Assembly (NCBI RefSeq): GCF_027942865.1
Contig: NC_134520.1
Span: 3,718,501 to 3,782,500 of the forward strand
Length of the DNA stretch: 64,000 nt
Reading direction: 5' to 3'
Source of the DNA: Odontesthes bonariensis
Lineage: Eukaryota; Chordata; Actinopteri; Atheriniformes; Atherinopsidae
A program made the translations under genes and the position numbers. Under the pieces are notes generated by a model, which was given only the letters and a program-made list of their open reading frames with translations, did no database searches and was not told the DNA's origin. Shown here one piece after another: positions 58,480 through 64,000 of this stretch; positions within the stretch are counted from its first letter, which is position 1, and each line of letters opens with the position of its first letter.

Positions 58480-60396
58480 TAGTGGCGTTTTCCGCACTCT
58501 GCTTCTGCATTATGGCTTAGTTTTTGTTAAATAATGACACAGTGTAATATGTTGTGTTGTTCATCTCGGGTGGTATTTACCGGATTTCAAGACCCGGAAA
58601 GGAATAGTTGATTTTTACTGCGCCGTGACACATGAAACCTTACAACTGAAAGAGGCTGTACTTACTTTATTTTTACCACGATTGAATCTTTTTTTGCAAC
58701 CGTACATGGCTTTGTCAGTTTTTTTTCTCCTATTCCTACATTGACCTACATCTCAGTCATTTTCTCTGACTTTGATATTGTGAGAGGTGTTTCATTTGTA
58801 GCACACTGGAATCCTGAAATCCCACAGTTTAAACTCAAACTCCCTTGTTAACTCGATATCCTTTGTACTGTAGATTTTCCACCCAAGGGTTTTTTTGGGG
58901 GGCGTTTTTTTTTTTTTTTTTTTTCCCCTGTAGAGCAGCACAACATCAAACAACGTGTTTTCATCCGAGTAACATTCCTAACCGCTGCACATCAGAGAAA
59001 ATGACCATTTCAAACACATCTCATCATAAATAAGGGGTAGGAGTAGGATTATTTGTTAGGTTAGTTTGTATGTGTGTCTATATAGGAAGGGCAGACTTGA
59101 AGGTGAATAGGGAAGTTCGACGTGTTGAATGCACTTGTTCTGCTCTCTGTTCTTGCTGTCTGTGACTGGATGAAGTTGCGAGGAAAATGTGCCAAACTGG
59201 ATTCAATGCTGACTTTGCAACAGTCTCTGACAGAACATTATTTTCTTTTTAAAGATACAACTGTACATAAATCTTATGTAGAGAAACACTTCAGGAAATA
59301 GGAAAATATTTTTTTAAAGTGAAGCTCTTAAATGTAAAGACTCCCTTGGCAACAATTTTAGCCTAACACTGACCGTTGATGAAGAAATTTCGTTTCACAA
59401 TCACAACTACATAATCAGTGAGCCAATTATACAGACACCACCATCTGTCACCTTGTTGTTATGACTAGTTTCAACCATGCCAGAGAAGAAAGTAGTGGCA
59501 GGAGCAGTGGGAGACGTGAGAAGAAAGAGACTCTTAAATGCACCGATCTTCCATTAACACTTATGCACTCGCCCTCACTGAGATACTCAGTCGTTGCACT
59601 TGCTCCTACGTGTCCGGCCCCTGTGGTGCTCCACCAGAGAGAGCTCAGGTGCAGAGCCTCCTGCACCAGCTTGGACCTGACCGAGCCTCTGTGGGGCAAA
59701 GAGGAGACGACTCCGAGTCTCCAGTCGGTGGTTTATTGCAAGTGCACTTTATTAGTGATCTTCGACGCTTTAACATGACGAACCACAGCCTAACACACTC
59801 ATGTTGAGTTTTTTTCTCCTGTTCAATAAAATGACTATCAAATGGCTTTGTGTAGAACTAGTTTTTTTTTTTTTCGCGCTCTGCACCCCTGTCATCTGAT
59901 CAATCCAACACTTGATCCAGATCAAAGTACTACAACCAAAACTGGATGGATTACCATGAAACTTTCACATATATTCAGGAAAGCCCAACGATCTGAGCTG
60001 CTGGCTTTTTATAAGCAGCCGCCATGAAGTTCACTGTTGTGGTTTTGAACTGCAGTTCATTTTGAAAGACATTTCTGTTACGCCAGGATGGTTTGAAATA
60101 ACAGACGCAGGATAGTTGTGGGTTGAGGTTAAATACTTGGACAACTATTGGCTTTCTTATTTTCTACTATGTTAGCATGCTGACACATTAAGAGCAAGGT
60201 AACACCACACACTGCTTATGCACTGCAACGCTACCGTGTATTGAATCTCATGAAACGTATTAGTTCTTTTGGCACACAGTAACATTTTAGTGTTTGGACA
60301 CACATGCTCATGAAGAATAAATGGGTAATCGTGTCCAAACTTCTGAACAGTAATATTGGTGGTGATTTTGATTTCATCCTCCTTGTGAGGTTGCCT
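58480..60396. other. Intergenic DNA, no gene recognised
   Basis: T-rich homopolymers (58904-58924, 59861-59872) and short open frames only. AATAAA at 59825-59830 could be a distal poly(A) signal for usp46. Confidence 0.4.
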
Positions 60397-60398
60397 TA

Positions 60399-60846
60399 AA
60401 GGGATAGTTCGGCTCTTTTGACATGAAGCTGTATGACATCCCATTCTAGCAATATCATTTATGAACATCCCCCCCCCCCTGCTGCGTGCTTGCCTCGTTT
60501 TGGTGTTGGCGAAGGTAGTCCGGCTAGTGGGCTGGGATTTAAAAAATAAAGCGTTTTGCTTCTCAAAACAATATGCGTTCAAAAGAGTAAAATCGTTGTC
60601 CAGGAAAAAGTCAGACCTCTCAATCGCTTGGCGCTATTTTCTCTCCCTTCGTATCACTGCGTGCTGCCGCCTGCCGACAGCCGCGCCTGTTACGGTGTTT
60701 GCTGCTCGGAAGCAGGGGGCTGCTCATTCTGCACTTTGGTCTGCACGGTCTACACAGCCCAGCGAAGGGTAAGAAAATGTTCATAAATGATATTGCTAGT
60801 ATGGGATGTCATACAGCTTCATGTCAAAAGAGGCAAACTATCCCTT
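60399..60846. mobile_element. 448-bp MITE with AAGGGATAGTT ends and TA flanks
   Basis: The left end AAGGGATAGTTCGGCTCTTT pairs with the inverse of the right end, read inward as AAGGGATAGTTTGCCTCTTT. The inverted match continues for about 45 bp (ACATGAAGCTGTATGACATC). TA flanks both sides (60397-60398 and 60847-60848), as expected for a Tc1/mariner-type target duplication. No coding sequence. Confidence 0.75.
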
Positions 60847-61439
60847 TACGATGAGGGTAAACATCAAGCAAATGATAAATAAATTCAACTTTCAACCTCA
60901 GGGTTTGGTGAATCTCGAGGTTTCAGATTAAATGCCAGTGATTCAGACTTTTTTTGGGAGTGACTTGTTTATTTTAACCACTGACAACTTGGTCTTTGTG
61001 TTTTATTTGTTGCTGAAAAGTCTCCTTTAACCACACGTGCATCACAGGATCGCTTGCAATTTGACTCAATAGGCGGGATGTGAATCCAGAAGGCCCGTGC
61101 ACACATTTGACCTAGATGGCAGGCGCTCGGGATGAAAGGCTTAGCAGTCCAAAAAGAAAATTATAGCAGTTTTCCAATAAAAATAAATACAAAGGCGAGG
61201 TCTTTGGAATTATGTGTCCTCGGCAGATAACTCGAAGAATTAGATGTCTGGCTCCAATGACAGTTAAATTCTTTGCTCCAGACCAAAAACAGGTTTTCAG
61301 CACAACGTGCTACACGTTGGATGAAAATGTTATGGCTTTTATTTACTTTATTGCCTCAGAGACTGGGCAGCAAATTGACTTAAATGTAGTTTATATGTTG
61401 AATTTCCTTGAATTTTACAAGTAGAATCTAATATAGACA

Positions 61440-61625
61440 GAGACAAAAAAGACTGACAACCACACTTGCTTACACTCAGTCCTTAGAATGACCAATTAAC
61501 CTAGTATGCGTGTTTTTTGTCCGCTGGAAGAAACTTCCACATTCCTCACAAACGGCCCGGCCAAGATCGGGACTGGGAATCTTTTTTTCTGTGAAGGCAC
61601 ATGGCTAATCCCACACCACCGTGCA
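61440..61625. mobile_element. Degenerate retroposon-tail repeat
   Basis: Pieces such as GACAACCACACTTG, GACCAATTAACCTAGTATGC and GGAAGAAACTTCCACA follow the order of the common fish repeat also seen at 37795-38030. Strongly diverged. Confidence 0.35.
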
Positions 61626-61704
61626 GCTCCTCCCAAAAAATAATATTTCATTCATAGAAGAACTTAGAAAACATGTCAAATGTTGAAAGTTTGATGGCAG
61701 CTAT

Positions 61705-62110
61705 GTGTTTTTAAAAAGTTGGGACAAGGGCATGTTCACCACTGTATAGCATCCCCTGTTCTTTTAACACCAGTTTATAAACATCTGGGAACTGAGGACA
61801 CCAGTTGTTGGACCTTTGGGACAGCAATGGTCTCCTATTTTTGTCTGATGGAGGATTCAAGCTCCTGGGTCTTCTTTCTCAAAAATTTGCATTTCACGAT
61901 GCACCAAACATATTCAGTTCTGAAAGATCTGGACTGCAGGCGGGTCAGTCCAGTCTTCTTCTTTAAAGTGATGATGTTGTAATAGATGAATTGGTTTGGG
62001 ATTATCTTGCTGAAATATGCACGGTCTTCCCCTGAAAAGACGTCATCTGGATTGATGGAGTCGTTCCAGATATGCAAGTTGCCAGTTTAATGAGCACTAA
62101 TGCAAGAATT
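61705..62110 (+). mobile_element. 5' part of an old DNA transposon with AAAAAGTTGGGAC end
   Basis: AAAAAGTTGGGACAAGGGCAT is followed by AACATCTGGGAACTGAGGAC, GATCTGGACTGCAGGCGGGT and TTATCTTGCTGAAATATGCA. By eye this matches the interior of an abundant fish DNA-transposon family, possibly Kolobok-like, whose 3' end is found at 11360-11545. No intact frame remains. Confidence 0.5.
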
Positions 62111-63100
62111 ACCAAGAATTTCAATTCCCCCAGAGCACAGTTTGCTGAAAAAGGTGTCATTTCTGGATCATGTTCACATATGGCTGCCTCTCTGCATGAT
62201 ACAGCTGCAATCTGCACTTGTGGAAGACAGAGTCAACTTTGTACACCGAAAATGTTTTCTGGAAGTATTCTTCAACCAAAAGAGTTATTTCAATAACAAT
62301 CATGTCAGAGCAATGATTTATTTATCATACTGTATTTTATCATGTTGCAGTATATTGAACGACTGAAGATTTAATTAGACATGCAAATATTCATGAGAAA
62401 GAGTCAGTATGTGAAGTTACTGCTGTTGGCAGAAATGACCTGTAACAATTCTTATTGCAGTGGAGCTGAGGAAGCCTCTGGCTGAAGGGAGCGTTATTTG
62501 ATCAATATGCTGTGTGGAGGGTGTTCTGTGTTGTCTGTTATGTTCAACAGCCTGTGCACCATTGTTCTTTGCACAATCCCCCTACAGTGCCCCCAGAGCA
62601 GTCCCCAGCACAGAGCCAGCTTTCTTTCTCTATCTGTTTCTTTGAGTCACTGGCTCGGATGCTGCTGCCCCAATAGATGGCTGCAAAGAGAATTGAACTC
62701 TCTTTCACAGACTTATGGAAGATATGCAACATCTTGCTGCAAACATTGAGGGATCTAAACTTCCAGGAGAAGTAGAGTTTGCTCTGTCCCTTCTTATCGG
62801 CATCCTCAGTGTTTCATCTCCAATGTGAGAACTGAAACCTTTTTAGTGATCAGTTAATAATCTCTTAGATCACCGTACTGTATATCCAGTTTGTTGTCAC
62901 ACCTACGAACAACATACAATTAAATTGCAACTGTTGTGTCTGCAATATAAATGTAAAGTTCCCCCAAAAAATCACCTGAAAAATCAGGATTCCATATCTT
63001 ATATGTAAACCACGACAAGTTCATCAAAGCCATTTACACACTTCTCTGCAGCTTCCCACCTGCTGCTACCCCCCCAATCGATTAACACAAAAGGAGCAAA
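62111..63100. other. Intergenic DNA, no gene recognised
   Basis: No exon or repeat could be identified with confidence between the transposon fragment and the LINE-2 start. Confidence 0.4.
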
Positions 63101-63107
63101 TCCTCTT

Positions 63108-64000
63108 GTGCAAAAAGAAATTATTAAAACAAAAACTTTAACTGAACAAAAACATCAAACTATTAAATGTGGTTTGCTGAATATCAGATCTCTCCTTTCC
63201 AAGTCTCTGTTAGTGAATGAGTTGATTTGTGATCATCATATTGATATATTTAGTCTTACAGAAACCTGGCTGCAGCAGGAGGATCATGTTAGCATTAATG
63301 AAGCAACTCCCTCTGACTGTTTAAATGTTCACGTTCCTCGAACCACAGGCAGAGGAGGAGGAGTGGCAGCTATCTTCAGATCAGGGTTACTAATCAGTCC
63401 CAGACCCAAGATTAGTTTGAGCTCTTTTGAATCTGTGATTCTCAGTTTTTCCCACGCAAAGTGGAAATCACAGAAACCTCTTGTGTTTGTTGTTGTGTAT
63501 CGTCCACCTGGCCCTTATTCTGAGTTTCTGTCTGAATTCTCAGAGTTTTTATCCCAGTTAGTGCTGAGTACAGATAAAGTCATTGTTGTGGGTGACTTTA
63601 ATATTCATGTAGATGTTGAAAATGACAGCCTGAATATGAACTTTAATTCTATATTAGACTCTATTGGATTTTCTCAGTGTTCACAGACCGACTCACTGCC
63701 TTAATCACACCCTTGATCTTGTGCTGACTTATGGCATTGAGAGTGAACAGTTAACAGTGTTCCCTCATAACCCTGTCTTATCTGACCATTTTCTGATAAC
63801 CTTTGAGTTTACATTACTTGACTATACAGTTTCTGAGAAGAAATTTACGTATAGAAGGTGTCTATCAGAGGATGCTGTAACCAGATTTAAAGAATTAATT
63901 CCATCATCCTTTTCTTCACTGCCATGTGCAGATATGACAGAGGACGACTACATAAACTTTACTCCAGCAGCACTTGACTCTCTTGTTGACAGCACTATAG
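63108..64000 (+). mobile_element. LINE-2-like retrotransposon, endonuclease domain, cut by the window end
   Basis: The frame from 63108 encodes an APE-type endonuclease: [18 protein letters not shown], the metal-binding glutamate in [30 protein letters not shown] and the catalytic GDFNIHVDV. Near 63680 the frame shifts, ending the first ORF. In the next frame [20 protein letters not shown] and LSDHFLITFEF (the SDH motif) continue to the edge. A one- or two-base deletion therefore inactivates this copy. The reverse transcriptase should lie beyond 64000. It is probably of the same family as the RT fragment at 43734-44941. Confidence 0.9.

Overview
The window is nuclear DNA of a ray-finned (teleost) fish. 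Two vertebrate genes with short GT-AG introns frame a large block of nested transposable elements. rasl11b (minus strand, CDS 4782-6316, four coding exons) and usp46 (plus strand, CDS 47961-56296, nine coding exons) stand head to head about 41.6 kb apart. From memory this divergent order matches the human USP46-RASL11B neighbourhood. Both genes read as complete and functional: all splice junctions are canonical, the reading phases are consistent, and the catalytic or GTP-binding motifs are present. LINE-2-like retrotransposons, Tc1-like remnants and many non-autonomous DNA transposons also fit a teleost.

The most interesting part is 20218-47090. The outer layer is a huge foldback (inverted-repeat) structure. 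Its arms (20218 to about 25210, and about 42680 to 47090) carry GCAAGACGCAAC-type terminal repeats, a CT/AG microsatellite, about 185-bp satellite-like monomers and a tandem array of about 170-bp units. The array has 19 copies in the left arm and 4 in the right. In its centre sits a second element of 15.6 kb (26710-42286), bounded by an 8-bp direct repeat AATATACC and inverted ends of about 0.6 kb. It carries two spliced genes. The first is a 16-exon transposase of the KDZ (Kyakuja-Dileera-Zisupton) class, interrupted by only one single-base frameshift in a T7 run. The second is an unrecognised intact 419-aa gene combining a CxxC-CxxC zinc ribbon, 26 in-register octapeptide repeats and a chromodomain-like C-terminus.

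Later insertions are stacked on this. They include a 740-bp foldback built from GTCGTTTAGGCC units with an 8-bp target duplication, a 600-bp TTAA-flanked MITE (a second copy lies in usp46 intron 1), LINE-2 fragments, and a palindromic pair of a 0.6-kb MITE. Because the outer and inner elements both have two arms, several insertions can be compared directly with their empty sites inside the same window.

The rest (1-4080, 6600-20200, and most of 58.5-63 kb) is intergenic. Apart from scattered transposon remnants I can recognise no gene there. A LINE-2 endonuclease ORF runs off the right edge (63108-64000). Exon coordinates were derived by hand from reading phase and GT/AG sites. Family assignments rest on motif recognition, since no database search was possible.
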